Notes: generated from the letters alone by a model not told the origin. Shown: positions 16,601-24,745, counted from the first letter of the stretch. The stretch: 64,000 nucleotides of DNA from Salinicoccus halodurans (GCF_900114445.1 NZ_FOTB01000006.1:186001-250000), one strand, 5' to 3'. Translations and numbers: made by a program.

Positions 16601-17400
16601 AGGCCGTCTGCCAGCCCCTCAATCTTTAAAGTGTCCGGGAATTTAACGACGGCCCCACTTAACAGGTCCATCGTCTTTGTCAGACCTTTTTCATCGAATC
16701 CAGTAGCGAGTAAGTTAGATAATGCTTCAACGTTGGAATCCGTTTCTGTGGACACGCCGGCGAGCCGTGTCATGGAATCCCGGATGACATCCACACCAAT
16801 CCCCGCATTCTTTGCGTTGGTCTCCAATGTGGCCAGGTCGCCCCGGAACTCCTCTGTGCCCTTCGTGACGGCAGCAAAGCCGCCAAGCAGGGGCGCTGTA
16901 AGCCCCATCGATAATTTACCGCCGATGTTCTTCAGACCGTCCCCAATGCCCTGCATTTTGTTCCCGGCCGTTTCAGCCGCGTTGCCGAGTTTCGTCCAGC
17001 GACTGCTTGCAATGCGCTGCTCTTCCGAGAGTGATTTCAAACCTTGTTTTGTTTTATCTAGTTGTGTCTCGAGCATGTTCAGATTGTCCGCTTGTTTGTT
17101 GTACTCCTGACGAATCTTTGAGGCTTCCGCTGTGTGGCTTCTGCCGGAATCGACCAGTTCATCATACTTCCGCTTAAGGTCGTCTACGTTCTTTCGCTGA
17201 CCGCCGATGGTCTTCGTTAAATCACCGATGGCCTGTTCATAGCTTTCTGTACTCTTTTCAGTGTACTTGAAGTTATTCATGCTCGTTTTCAGTCCGCTGT
17301 TCAAATCTCTGAAAGACCGTTTGATGGTGCCAAGCTTACGATCCATGCCTGCACTGTTCAGGTCCAAACCAATACTCAAGCCTTTTATTCTTTCCGCCAT
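13651..17400 (-). CDS. Tape measure protein with C-terminal M23 peptidase domain
   Basis: 1249 aa, the longest gene of the prophage. The N-terminus (20-130) is a coiled coil; the region 150-420 is a TP901-type tape-measure core. Several hydrophobic and aromatic repeat segments (450-800) follow. Residues about 1010-1130 are an M23/lysostaphin-type zinc endopeptidase with HYGIDYG and GPHIHWQ. It sets tail length and delivers a wall-degrading activity during DNA entry. The C-terminal 60 residues (NDVVNALVEQNGILMKMLEKLTG) are helical. Confidence 0.95.
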   Translation of the reverse strand: MAERIKGLSIGLDLNSAGMDRKLGTIKRSFRDLNSGLKTSMNNFKYTEKSTESYEQAIGDLTKTIGGQRKNVDDLKRKYDELVDSGRSHTAEASKIRQEYNKQADNLNMLETQLDKTKQGLKSLSEEQRIASSRWTKLGNAAETAGNKMQGIGDGLKNIGGKLSMGLTAPLLGGFAAVTKGTEEFRGDLATLETNAKNAGIGVDVIRDSMTRLAGVSTETDSNVEALSNLLATGFDEKGLTKTMDLLSGAVVKFPDTLKIEGLADGLQETLATGKAIGPFAELLERLGVDMDKFNGGLSDAIANGTEQNFVMQTLADNGLANVNQKFRENNKELVESRQSQQSFQQAMADLGTTLAPIATRITQGITGIVEKFNNLSPAGQRMGLIFAGIAAALGPVIGSVGAFVGLLGGWLTMLSPILTKMGEKGFLGVIRALATRFSFLLGPVGIAIGVITTLGTVFGIAYSKSSTFRNMVQGLIERFRNFIPTIIAFGQSIYTNFMTIITPAIQSVKRFFVSMFQQIALFWRTDGQQTINAFMNGVNILRTIISAVLPIITTIFRGVFTAVLFIVRSVWTNIKGVIQGGLNIIMGIIRVFSGLFTGDFSKMWQGIKQIFRGAIQFVWNFVQLMFYGKIIKGGLAFIRLFTSSLRSMWSNIVGFFKSFATSAWTNTKNIFTSLYKSANSIFSNMVRSIFNFVRNIYLNITRTFASARATGVNTIRALYNGVKSWFGNIWQSARSMGNRVKDFIAGGFRGAYNTAKSWIKKLVDGVVGMKNDAVQAAKDLASGLKKHAIGGLNKMIDGVNWVADKLGMGSTLIEPIKFSRGTQNGALAQNTLATVGDRGPGNGQGADGRRETVVLPNGKMFLTPNIDTQMMLPKGTKIFNGRQTQEMAEGMFSRGTRQGGLGEGLGWIKDKAAGIGSKIVSGAKGLANKVGDVWDYMKNPGKLLDMALNNFGVDFSSITKIPGDLIKAGYNKLKDGALEKVKGWFEAGGLGNGKKASFMNYRMTTPYSPDSPVPGYPTGFNGGRHYGIDYGTPIGTPVNATLAGTVSKMHNKGGGLVAKLRSGNITQFFMHLKDIIKTGAVKAGEHIANTGNSGAWTTGPHIHWQAQKGNQVMNSNTINPKKVLSGHENGGFIQKGGLFNLHDNEYVVPMNNPSEAMKLIALASKKLAGKSKQTRELPNVGGSGGNDNDVVNALVEQNGILMKMLEKLTGIEAKDLSIGDEEIGQSNDRYNQKKSTKHSLLGGRPNYV

Positions 17401-17439
17401 TTAATCACCTGCCTTTTTGACCGATAAATAAAAAAGTCC

Positions 17440-17647
17440 CTAACCTCCAAATGCGGAGATTAAAGACTTCGTTTGTTTCGGTTTATTCTGTTCTTCAATG
17501 ATTTCCATAAAGAAACTAAATGGCATATCCAGGATTTCATTGATGTCCTTGTCGCTTTCTTTCATCATGTCGAATACGATCTTTCTCATATTCTCTTTGT
17601 GCTGCGCGTAGGTGTAAGTTTCGTCTATATCATCTTCGCTAATTGCT
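17440..17647 (-). CDS. Tail chaperone frameshift extension (gpT part of gpGT)
   Basis: After a -1 shift at A AAA AAG the ribosome leaves the upstream frame and reads AISEDDIDETYTYAQHKE and onward to a TAG at 17442-17440, adding about 68 residues. The extension has no start codon or ribosome site of its own and fills the gap to the tape measure gene, exactly the gpG/gpGT arrangement of siphophages. The long form chaperones the tape measure protein. Confidence 0.82.
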
Positions 17648-17975
17648 TTTTTCTATCATCATTCATTTTCCCTTGCGCGACCCATCCGATTTGGCTTTCC
17701 AATTCCTCCATCGTGTCCGGAGAGTGCAATTTATCCAGGATGTCGTCTTTAGTGAATTGCTTTCCGTAGATGTCCACAACCATGTCCATCATGATGTCCA
17801 TCGCTTCTTTCTCTGTCACATCCGCGCCCTCTTTCGCTTCAAGCGCTTCAGTGGCATCGTACATTTTCCGGAATGGGATAAAGCTTGGTGTCAGGAATGT
17901 TTCGAATTGCGGTTCTGCATTTTTCTCTTCTACTTCTTTTACGTTCTTCACAAATTTAATAAAGTTCTTTTTCAT
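17625..17975 (-). CDS. Tail assembly chaperone (gpG-like, unshifted form)
   Basis: 116 aa between the major tail and tape measure genes, with the acidic helical composition of this family (KEGADVTEKEAMDIMMDMVVDIYGKQF). It ends 10 codons after a slippery site, so most ribosomes make this short form and a fraction make the gpGT fusion. Confidence 0.88.
   Translation of the reverse strand: MKKNFIKFVKNVKEVEEKNAEPQFETFLTPSFIPFRKMYDATEALEAKEGADVTEKEAMDIMMDMVVDIYGKQFTKDDILDKLHSPDTMEELESQIGWVAQGKMNDDRKKQLAKMI
17645..17651 (-). promoter_or_regulatory. Programmed -1 frameshift site A AAA AAG
   Basis: The heptamer lies in the correct phase (ag[A AAA AAG] c) near the end of the gpG frame, and the -1 frame is open for about 68 codons downstream. 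Confidence 0.82.
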
Positions 17976-17994
17976 ATATATCTTCTCCTCTGTT

Positions 17995-18195
17995 TTATAA
18001 TCCGAATGTTTCTTTTAATGTCTGTTTGAACTGCTCGTTGCTTTCGTTATCATCATTAATCACTGCATAGGCCTGCACCAGACTGTCGAGATTCTCGCGT
18101 TCCAGTACAGCACCCTTATGCTCATTAATGATCTCTGTGTATTTGTGTATGCCCTCAAGAAGCTTATCGAGTGTCATCTGTTTGTTTATCTTCAT
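17995..18195 (-). CDS. Small helical tail-region protein
   Basis: 66 aa from ATG 18195 behind TTGGAG; an upstream in-frame TTG overlaps the ribosome site. Sequence MKINKQMTLDKLLEGIHK... is mostly helical. It lies between the glycosyltransferase and the chaperone. Not recognised; possibly a further assembly factor. Confidence 0.65.
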   Translation of the reverse strand: MKINKQMTLDKLLEGIHKYTEIINEHKGAVLERENLDSLVQAYAVINDDNESNEQFKQTLKETFGL

Positions 18196-18224
18196 ATATT
18201 CCATCTCCAATTAATTTTGCAAAA

Positions 18225-19133
18225 TTAATCAAACTTTACTTGTTTGATGGCATCGACATATTTGATGGATGCCTTGTTTTCACTTACATGGTTTAGATCA
18301 TCTTTAAATGGTCCGTCAGTTGTGTACTTACCTTTGAAAAACATATCTGTATCACTCTGCAGTACACCCGCATTGTGGAAGATTTTGTTCTCATACCATT
18401 GGTCAACGGGATTGCCCGGCCATGTAAAATTCATTTCTTTGTGAGTGTCTGTCTGTTTATCGAAATAATATACATTCCAGAGTTGCGCCCACATCTCTGC
18501 AGTCCACTTCTGGATGGGTGTATATCCTTTTATATCTTTATTTTTGTTTATATATTCATTCTCCACTTCATTAAAAAAGCGATAAAGCTTAATGCTGTCT
18601 TCATAAACTTTCCGCCAATACTCCGCAGTCGGATGACTGATGATCCATTGTGCACCTGCAATCGGCCTATGCCTGCGAATGATGCTTTCATCAATGCCAA
18701 TCACTTCACACATGCGCTTTAACAGGTCTTCTCCTTTGGAATCAATGTAATCCACACCGAGATATCCTTCGCAATCACTGCCTATCCAATTATCACTGTC
18801 ATAGGGTATAGCGTTGAAGTCTATCGGCTCACGCAGTATCACGTCTGAATCCAGATAGAAATACGTATCCTTTTCTCTGCTTGCATCTTCTTTCAGGTAT
18901 TGCCACCACAAATAAGGTTTCACAGATGGGATATAACTTTTGTCTCTGGGACGGTCATCATATACGTGTACTTCCACATCGTATTTATCTTTTAGGTATA
19001 AAGGAATCGCATCATCCCACTTTGCAAAAAGCAGGACAATGCGATCAATACCTAAAGCTTTTAAATTAGTGATGGTCACTTCCAATTCCCATTCAAAACG
19101 CTTAATTGCCGGTTGGCAAAAGATGAACTTCAT
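18225..19133 (-). CDS. GT-A-type glycosyltransferase coupled to the major tail gene
   Basis: 302 aa. The N-terminus MKFIFCQPAIKRFEWELEV and the DxD motif in DTYFYLDSDVILREP (about 92-106) are those of a nucleotide-sugar, metal-dependent GT-A glycosyltransferase. Later blocks IAGAQWIISHPTAEYW and KWTAEMWAQLWNVYYF resemble acceptor-site regions of family 8/32-like enzymes. Its ATG overlaps the tail-gene stop (TAATG), so translation is coupled. Its place inside the morphogenesis operon, between two virion genes whose products end in Thr runs, argues that it modifies the virion rather than host wall. The donor sugar is unknown. Confidence 0.8.
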   Translation of the reverse strand: MKFIFCQPAIKRFEWELEVTITNLKALGIDRIVLLFAKWDDAIPLYLKDKYDVEVHVYDDRPRDKSYIPSVKPYLWWQYLKEDASREKDTYFYLDSDVILREPIDFNAIPYDSDNWIGSDCEGYLGVDYIDSKGEDLLKRMCEVIGIDESIIRRHRPIAGAQWIISHPTAEYWRKVYEDSIKLYRFFNEVENEYINKNKDIKGYTPIQKWTAEMWAQLWNVYYFDKQTDTHKEMNFTWPGNPVDQWYENKIFHNAGVLQSDTDMFFKGKYTTDGPFKDDLNHVSENKASIKYVDAIKQVKFD

Positions 19134-19765
19134 TATGCACCTGTAGTGGTTGTCGTTGTCGTGGAAGTATCAGCCGGATATGGCTTACCGAATATAGCCT
19201 GGAAGAGTTCATCCCGTTGTGCTGTTTCGCCTTTCTCATCATATCCGAAAATAACGGACTTCTCTTCGGTGAATCCAGGGACTTCACGATCCATGAATTC
19301 TGCAGTAATGGAATCAGATCCAAATTCCACAGTGTCCTGCTTACTCGTTGCAGAGCTTTCCGGTTTAAGGAATTTCCCCTTCGGCAGGCCGACCCATTCG
19401 ATGGAACCATCTTCGTGTGTCTTCGCGAACACTGAAGCCACATACGGCGGATTGTCTGTGCTGCCATAGGCATAAAGACCACCTGTTGTTTTTTCGAGCC
19501 CCAGAATCGTCTGTCTATCCTGTGAAGGCAGTTTGTGGAATGCCCCTTCGACTTCAACCGGGCCATTAGATGTTGCCAGTTCAGCGACCTTGTTATCCCC
19601 GTAACCTCTGACGATTTCCTGCGATGGTGTCACTGTGATTTCCTGCAGGAACTTCACACGTTCCGGAGAGGCTTGGACAATCGTTAATTCATTCGTTTCA
19701 TCCAATACACCGTAGTAGTATTCATCGACACCTGTTGTTGCTTTGTAATTCTTATTCTCTGCCAT
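19133..19765 (-). CDS. Major tail tube protein with Thr-run C-terminus
   Basis: 210 aa, with ATTGVDEYYYGVLDE and VEVEGAFHKLPSQDRQTILGLEKTTGGLYAYG as in phi13/TP901-type major tail proteins. It polymerises into the tail tube. The last residues are ADTSTTTTTTTGA, encoded by mixed Thr codons (acg, aca, acc, act). The stop codon overlaps the glycosyltransferase start. Confidence 0.93.
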   Translation of the reverse strand: MAENKNYKATTGVDEYYYGVLDETNELTIVQASPERVKFLQEITVTPSQEIVRGYGDNKVAELATSNGPVEVEGAFHKLPSQDRQTILGLEKTTGGLYAYGSTDNPPYVASVFAKTHEDGSIEWVGLPKGKFLKPESSATSKQDTVEFGSDSITAEFMDREVPGFTEEKSVIFGYDEKGETAQRDELFQAIFGKPYPADTSTTTTTTTGA

Positions 19766-19783
19766 TCATAATCACTCCTATTT

Positions 19784-20191
19784 TTATAAATTCAATTCTT
19801 CGCGGTAGTACGCTGCTTCATAGTTCCTTGCCCGTCTGTAAATACCGATATCGGAATCATATTCCGGCTGACTGTTTGCGGTGTTCATCAGTCCCAACTG
19901 CTCTTTAAGAAGCCTATGGATGTGATAACTAAGATCACGGCAGACAGTATAAGCCACATACTCATCTGATTCCGGCACATACAGGTCCACCTGCACCAGG
20001 TAACTCAATGCAAGGTTGTCATTGTCTGCGTATTCCTCGGGCAGAGGATCATCCAGTTCGCTGATGACAATGTACGGGACGGACATGCTGGATGGCTCCG
20101 GGTACTCAAAAAACTTTATGCTTTTAACGTAGTACGTCACTTCATCGTCACTCATCAGCAGGTTGTATATTTCCATTGGAATGTCTCTCAT
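19784..20191 (-). CDS. Tail terminator / head-tail joining protein
   Basis: 135 aa, position and size of the tail completion protein (gpU/gp17-like) before the major tail gene. Contains SVPYIVISELDDPLPEEYADN and VQVDLYVPESDEY, typical of the alpha-beta fold of the family. It caps the tail tube for joining to the head. Confidence 0.75.
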   Translation of the reverse strand: MRDIPMEIYNLLMSDDEVTYYVKSIKFFEYPEPSSMSVPYIVISELDDPLPEEYADNDNLALSYLVQVDLYVPESDEYVAYTVCRDLSYHIHRLLKEQLGLMNTANSQPEYDSDIGIYRRARNYEAAYYREELNL

Positions 20192-20192
20192 G

Positions 20193-20585
20193 TCACAACA
20201 ACCTTTCTATCTGCTTACGGACCTCGTTAATGTAGGTGTTCCGCGCGCTTCTTAAAGCACGCTGTATGGCCCCTTTACCGTCCGGGTTTGGATTCTTGAT
20301 TGTTCCGAACTCATTCAGATGGATGATGCGGTACCGGTCTTTCGGCCCGCGCCAGTAGATCTTGACTTCACGCACACCGTTGACTGTCATCGGTTGGGAT
20401 ATGTGAATCTCTTTGATGGATTGGCCGGTGTCTTTAAAGGATTGAAACTGCGAAGCAATTTCCCTTTTGAACACCTGCGCGCCTTTAATCAGTGCGTTGT
20501 CCACAATGCGCCGCATGTGCTGTTTACCGAACTTATCTTCGAGTGCACCTTCCAGGTCTTTGATGCCTTTAACCGTCATTGGCAT
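20193..20585 (-). CDS. HK97 gp10-like head-tail component
   Basis: About 130 aa from ATG 20585 (TAGGTG 6 nt upstream; a second ATG at 20579 is also possible). Basic, with GIKDLEGALEDKFGKQHMRRIVDNAL and IIHLNEFGTIKNP, as in the HK97 gp10 family. Overlaps the upstream connector gene. Confidence 0.78.
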   Translation of the reverse strand: MPMTVKGIKDLEGALEDKFGKQHMRRIVDNALIKGAQVFKREIASQFQSFKDTGQSIKEIHISQPMTVNGVREVKIYWRGPKDRYRIIHLNEFGTIKNPNPDGKGAIQRALRSARNTYINEVRKQIERLL

Positions 20586-20940
20586 TGCCAGCACCTACGA
20601 CTTTCATCATCTCTTTGTTGTCGGATGTGGGCGCAAAGTGTTGTACTTCAAAAGTCACACCAGCATATAGATCATCATCCACTTCAAAGACATCAGAGTT
20701 TTTGATTCGGTAATCTGAACGCGGCCGCCTGAATACAATCGTTAGGGTATGTTCGGCCGTTGTGCTGGCCACATACTCCAAATCCTTAGAAGAGGACTCG
20801 TACAGCTCGCACAATGCAAAGAATACTTTCGTGCGTCCTGTACCAGGAATCGGCCCTGCGTTTGCTGTTTGTCTATAAAAAGTGACGGGGACTCTGAGGT
20901 CTCCGCCACTAATTTCCGGTGGTTGATATGTCTGTTTCAT
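20569..20940 (-). CDS. Head closure / head-tail adaptor
   Basis: 123 aa from ATG 20940, 6-7 nt after GGAGG. The sequence GGDLRVPVTFYRQTANAGP and TLTIVFRRPRSDYRIKNSDVFEV matches the phage head-tail adaptor (SPP1 gp16-like) family, which seals the capsid after packaging. Confidence 0.82.
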   Translation of the reverse strand: MKQTYQPPEISGGDLRVPVTFYRQTANAGPIPGTGRTKVFFALCELYESSSKDLEYVASTTAEHTLTIVFRRPRSDYRIKNSDVFEVDDDLYAGVTFEVQHFAPTSDNKEMMKVVGAGNANDG

Positions 20941-21211
20941 AGTCAACCTCCTTCATGTTTTCCAGAGCAAACGATGTGACGTTTGACAGGAAGTTCTCAT
21001 CGAAGAATTCCAATGAATCGTTATAAGCATAGCGTGTACGCTCATAGACCAATTCTGCGCCCCGGTCTGACTTATCCATATCAAATGCCTGGCATCGATA
21101 CTGGATATCAGCGTAGGACTTCTCAAGCAGTGACTTGATATGCTTATCTTCGTATGAATGGAATAGTGTCAGTCTACGTTTCATTTCAGCGACATGATTT
21201 TCCGTAATCAT
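20909..21211 (-). CDS. Head-tail connector (gp6/gp15-like)
   Basis: 100 aa, all-helical (HVAEMKRRLTLFHSYEDKHIKSLLEKSYADIQYRC...), matching adaptor proteins that bind below the portal. Overlaps the head closure gene. Confidence 0.8.
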   Translation of the reverse strand: MITENHVAEMKRRLTLFHSYEDKHIKSLLEKSYADIQYRCQAFDMDKSDRGAELVYERTRYAYNDSLEFFDENFLSNVTSFALENMKEVDYETDISTTGN

Positions 21212-21219
21212 TCAATCAC

Positions 21220-21552
21220 CTACGCTTTGTTTTCCGATAAATTTTCCAATGCCTTTTCAAGATCATCGCGCACGATATTACCATTTTTACCTGTACCGTC
21301 TACTTCAATATCATTTTCTTCGACAAGTGATTTTAATTCATCCACAGAAAGGTCTTTAATATCAATGCCGTCGCTTGCCTCTTGGTTATCTTCTTCAACC
21401 GGTTCAAGTACCGTGCCAAGGTTCAAAAGTTTTTCATTAACTTCATCAGCACGCTTCTCTTCCATATCGACTTCATCATTTTCTTTAAGAAATTTATCCA
21501 ACTCATAATCCTGATAGTCATGCTTTACTTTATACTTCTTCAATTCGACCAA
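21220..21552 (-). CDS. Capsid-operon protein with HeH/SAP-like domain
   Basis: 110 aa. The N-terminus is charged (HDYQDYELDKFLKENDEVDM). Residues about 72-105 (LSVDELKSLVEENDIEVDGTGKNGNIVRDDLEKAL) form the helix-extended-loop-helix typical of Rho-N/SAP/HeH domains, often found just after the capsid gene in staphylococcal phages. Possibly a head decoration or DNA-binding virion protein. Confidence 0.7.
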   Translation of the reverse strand: MVELKKYKVKHDYQDYELDKFLKENDEVDMEEKRADEVNEKLLNLGTVLEPVEEDNQEASDGIDIKDLSVDELKSLVEENDIEVDGTGKNGNIVRDDLEKALENLSENKA

Positions 21553-21568
21553 CTCCTTTTATTGAATT

Positions 21569-21592
21569 AAAAAAGAGGCGTAGTATTACGCC
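21569..21592 (-). terminator. Hairpin at the end of the capsid gene
   Basis: On the minus strand GGCGTA-4 nt-TACGCC followed by six T, overlapping the capsid stop codon. Confidence 0.65.
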
Positions 21593-22806
21593 CCTGCTGT
21601 AGTCGTTGTTGTCGTACTTGCTGTAGTCGTCGTAGTAGTCATGCCCGCAATGTCAAGGTTGTACACTGCTACCACTTTGTTATCGTCCGGGATACCGTGT
21701 GCAAACTGTTTTGCGATATACACATTCGCATCTTCCAGTGCAAGTGTCTGATCGTACTCTTTGATTTTGGACTCACCTGTCATTACTGCGTAATAGCGCG
21801 GCCCGACAACTGCAGCCAGTTTGCCCTGTGCGATGTGCTCGGAAGCAACCACTTCGAGGTTGTACGGCAAAGAGGTCACCCATGCGCCATTCTGCGTCTG
21901 CATTGTGTACTGAGCCTGTACAAGGAACTGATCCTGAGGATTGACCAATAGGAACACTTTTCCGGCAACATTGTATGGTTTGCCGTTCTCTTTCGTAGAC
22001 AGTCCTGTCATCAGTTGCGCCAGTTCGAGTGCCGTCGTTTTGGAATCGGCAAATGTCAGTGTGCCTACAGATGCTTTGTCTGTAACGGATGTCACATTGC
22101 CGTCTTCGTCAGTCGTCATGTCTTTAAGCAATCCGATTGGTTGGTTCGTTGTTGCACCGCCACCTGTCACCACACCGTATTCCAGTTGGTGTGCCATTGC
22201 TTCCACAAGTTGCTCGCGGACGTAACGCTCCACCCACTCAGGGCCGAACTCGATGAAGTCTTTCGGCACGATAGCAAATGCAGTCAGCTTGTTTTGAGCG
22301 AAAGAAATCTCTTTGAAGTTCGCCTGGATCTGTCCTTGAATCTTACCGAACAGTTCGCCCCACTTCGCAGCACCGGATGGATCACCCACGATAATACGCG
22401 TCTTAATGCCGGCCAGTGTGAAGTTAATGCGGTTAAGCAGTGGACGTTCACGTTTCAGGTCATCGAACACGCGGAGGACTGTGGATTCCGGCAGCACAAC
22501 TTCTTCCTTGTACGTATCCATGTTCGCTTGGTCTTCCACCAGATTCGTAAAGAATTTACGTTCAGCAGCCGTCAGGACATTTTGCCCGCGACTCATTTTA
22601 ACCTGGCTGTCAGTCGAAGTGTCTAATGCTTCACGTCTTGCTTCGACAAGCAGCTCTTCTTTCAGAGTATTGGAAAACGCGCTCATATAATTGGCGTACT
22701 TTTCTTTTACAACTTCCGGGTCTTCATTGTTCTCTACCGCCTCGAAATAGTTGTCGCGGAGATTGGATACTTTACCTTCTACATCATCTTTAAATTTAAT
22801 CGTCAT
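21586..22806 (-). CDS. HK97-fold major capsid protein with Thr-run C-terminus
   Basis: 406 aa. The N-terminal ~100 residues are a charged helical scaffold (delta domain); the rest has HK97-fold blocks (RFFTNLVEDQ, KWGELFGKIQGQIQANFKEISFAQNKLTAF, VERYVREQLVEAMAHQLEYG). The gene follows portal and protease as usual. The C-terminus ends in six Thr, Ala-Ser, six Thr, Ala-Gly-Ala (residues 390-406) with mixed Thr codons. The tail is not needed for the fold and parallels the major tail protein. Confidence 0.94.
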   Translation of the reverse strand: MTIKFKDDVEGKVSNLRDNYFEAVENNEDPEVVKEKYANYMSAFSNTLKEELLVEARREALDTSTDSQVKMSRGQNVLTAAERKFFTNLVEDQANMDTYKEEVVLPESTVLRVFDDLKRERPLLNRINFTLAGIKTRIIVGDPSGAAKWGELFGKIQGQIQANFKEISFAQNKLTAFAIVPKDFIEFGPEWVERYVREQLVEAMAHQLEYGVVTGGGATTNQPIGLLKDMTTDEDGNVTSVTDKASVGTLTFADSKTTALELAQLMTGLSTKENGKPYNVAGKVFLLVNPQDQFLVQAQYTMQTQNGAWVTSLPYNLEVVASEHIAQGKLAAVVGPRYYAVMTGESKIKEYDQTLALEDANVYIAKQFAHGIPDDNKVVAVYNLDIAGMTTTTTTASTTTTTTAGA

Positions 22807-22829
22807 TTAAATCTCTCCCTTTTTTTGAA

Positions 22830-23594
22830 TTAAAAATAGAGCCTTCTTTTCGGCTCCTGGTTTTGTGGATTATTTTGTTTCAATGCGGAAATCTCATTTG
22901 TCATTGCCGTCATTTTTTCGGTCTGTTGTTTCAACAGGTTCAATACTTTTTCGTTCGTCGCTTCTTCCGGAACGCTTGGCTCTTCTTCAGGTGTTTCAAC
23001 CGTTTGTTGCGCCTGTCTGCTGGACTTCCTATCAGCAAAACCTTTCTCTACTGCTTCGTCCGCAGTGAACCACGTTTCGCCTGTGAGGAGTTCATCCAGT
23101 TCTGCTGTGTCAATGCCGGTGCGCTCGTTGTAAATATCAACCAGTGAGCCGTCAATCGTCTCCAGGGCGTTGAGTGTCTTTTTAAGTTCCGTCTTGTCGC
23201 CCCAAGCGAATGTGGATGCCTGGTGAATCATTAATGATGAGCCGGTATCCATAATCAATTCGTCGGCCGCCTGAGCTATAATCGATGCAGCACTTGCTGC
23301 CAATGCAGTAATTTCAATCGTGATATGTGAAGGATGATTCTTCAGGTAGTTGTAAATTTCTATTCCCACAAACACGTCTCCGCCCCCGGAATTTAAACGA
23401 ATCAGAATGTCCTTGTCCACATCATCGAGCGCTTCAGCAATATCTTCCGCGTTGATCGTTTCTGTTTCAAATAGTCTGTCGAGCCAATCTGGTTTCGCGA
23501 CCACGCCCGAAAGTGTGAGAACGTGTTTATCATCCTGCACTTCATTTTTAAATTGGTACTTCATGCCATTTTTTATAAGCTGCTGCTTCGTCAT
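22830..23594 (-). CDS. ClpP-like prohead protease
   Basis: 254 aa. Residues 60-200 are a ClpP/SppA serine protease with LNSGGGDVFVGIEIYNYL, catalytic Ser in ALAASAASIIA and His in SLMIHQAST. The C-terminal 60 residues are a charged linker and may be scaffold. It matures the capsid. Ends in a hairpin with U-run (22832-22856). Confidence 0.93.
   Translation of the reverse strand: MTKQQLIKNGMKYQFKNEVQDDKHVLTLSGVVAKPDWLDRLFETETINAEDIAEALDDVDKDILIRLNSGGGDVFVGIEIYNYLKNHPSHITIEITALAASAASIIAQAADELIMDTGSSLMIHQASTFAWGDKTELKKTLNALETIDGSLVDIYNERTGIDTAELDELLTGETWFTADEAVEKGFADRKSSRQAQQTVETPEEEPSVPEEATNEKVLNLLKQQTEKMTAMTNEISALKQNNPQNQEPKRRLYF
22832..22856 (-). terminator. Hairpin at the end of the protease gene
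   Basis: GAGCC and GGCTC (22839-22843 / 22852-22856) with TATTTTT following on the minus strand. Confidence 0.55.
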
Positions 23595-24730
23595 TCATTC
23601 TCACCCCCTCTCAATGCGTTATCTTTCTCATAGTTTTTGGTAAGTACATAATCATCCAGTCCTTCCACGCGTTCCAGACCGATGAAGTGCCTGCCTTCAT
23701 TCGGATTAATGATTCTGGACGCAATGAGTTTATCGAGCGCATCCGCACTTTTGAATGGATTGATTTTATTCAATCCGACCACTTCAATACGGCGGCCATT
23801 CTGATAATCGGATTTATCGAAGAATTTACTGTTCAATTCATCCTCAATCTTTTTAATCAATGGATTAATGCAGAATTCCAAGTAGGCCTCCATCGCTTTC
23901 TCCAGGTCGGCCATCTCGCCGGTAATGAGCGCCGGGGGAATGCCGATCATTTTTGCCACTTCTTCAGTGAATAGCTTCTTCAGCTTCTGGATGTTATCCG
24001 CGCCATTATCGGAGCCGGACGGCGTTTTGGTCATATCATCAAATTCAAACCCGCTGACTTCCGGGACGATGGCCACACCTTTATTCGTGAAGCTGTCATA
24101 GATCTTATTGGCATATTTCTGCAGGCGTTGCATCTGTTGGACGTTCAACTGACCGCCGCCGGTCGCCACTTTAAGTACGCCGCGAATTTGGTACTTGCGA
24201 AGTTGTCCGTCCATCATGCGACCGAATAACTCACCGTAATCTCCAAAGAGTTTATTGACGTAGCTTTGTAACTCTTCGTTGTTGTAATTGAGGTACATCA
24301 CATCGCTCATCAAAAAACTGCGGGTATACTTATAGCCTTTGACTTCCACGCGTTTGAACACGTCATCTTTCAGCGCAAACTCCACTCTTTCAAAATCATC
24401 TGCAATTACTAAATCCTCGGTGTCCGTTTGAATAATCAGGACTTCGTTGTCATAGACCAGTTTGTAGATGACCTTGTGCCAGAAATCACTGGCGCTTGAA
24501 TCGGTATTCGGTTTTACATTCAACTTATAAGAAAGGGTATTCTTAATCCGCTGGTCACCTTCCATCACCCAAAAATGGGATTGGCTGAATGTCCTGGAAA
24601 TAAAGTTGATGTTGGTCTGCAATGCGATCGATTTGAGATAAGCACGTGTTGAGGGGTCTGTTTGTAAATCAAGATCCAGCGCATCCCTTATTTCCAGATT
24701 TCTTTTAAATACATCAGCGAAGATTCCCAC
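23591..24730 (-). CDS. Portal protein
   Basis: 379 aa, GTG start, HK97-type portal (TNINFISRTFSQSHFWVM, LGVNPN-like KLNVKPNTDSSASDFW, MIGIPPALITGEMADLEKAMEAYLEFCINPLI). It forms the dodecameric ring for DNA entry. Four-base overlap with the protease gene. Its N-terminal third is clearly homologous to the remnant at 62000-62388. Confidence 0.95.
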   Translation of the reverse strand: MGIFADVFKRNLEIRDALDLDLQTDPSTRAYLKSIALQTNINFISRTFSQSHFWVMEGDQRIKNTLSYKLNVKPNTDSSASDFWHKVIYKLVYDNEVLIIQTDTEDLVIADDFERVEFALKDDVFKRVEVKGYKYTRSFLMSDVMYLNYNNEELQSYVNKLFGDYGELFGRMMDGQLRKYQIRGVLKVATGGGQLNVQQMQRLQKYANKIYDSFTNKGVAIVPEVSGFEFDDMTKTPSGSDNGADNIQKLKKLFTEEVAKMIGIPPALITGEMADLEKAMEAYLEFCINPLIKKIEDELNSKFFDKSDYQNGRRIEVVGLNKINPFKSADALDKLIASRIINPNEGRHFIGLERVEGLDDYVLTKNYEKDNALRGGENE

Positions 24731-24745
24731 TGTTTCACCACCTTT

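Noticed and set aside
19133-22806. Thr runs as simple trinucleotide repeat expansion
   Set aside because: Thr codons alternate among act, acc, aca and acg in both genes, so the DNA is not a clean repeat.
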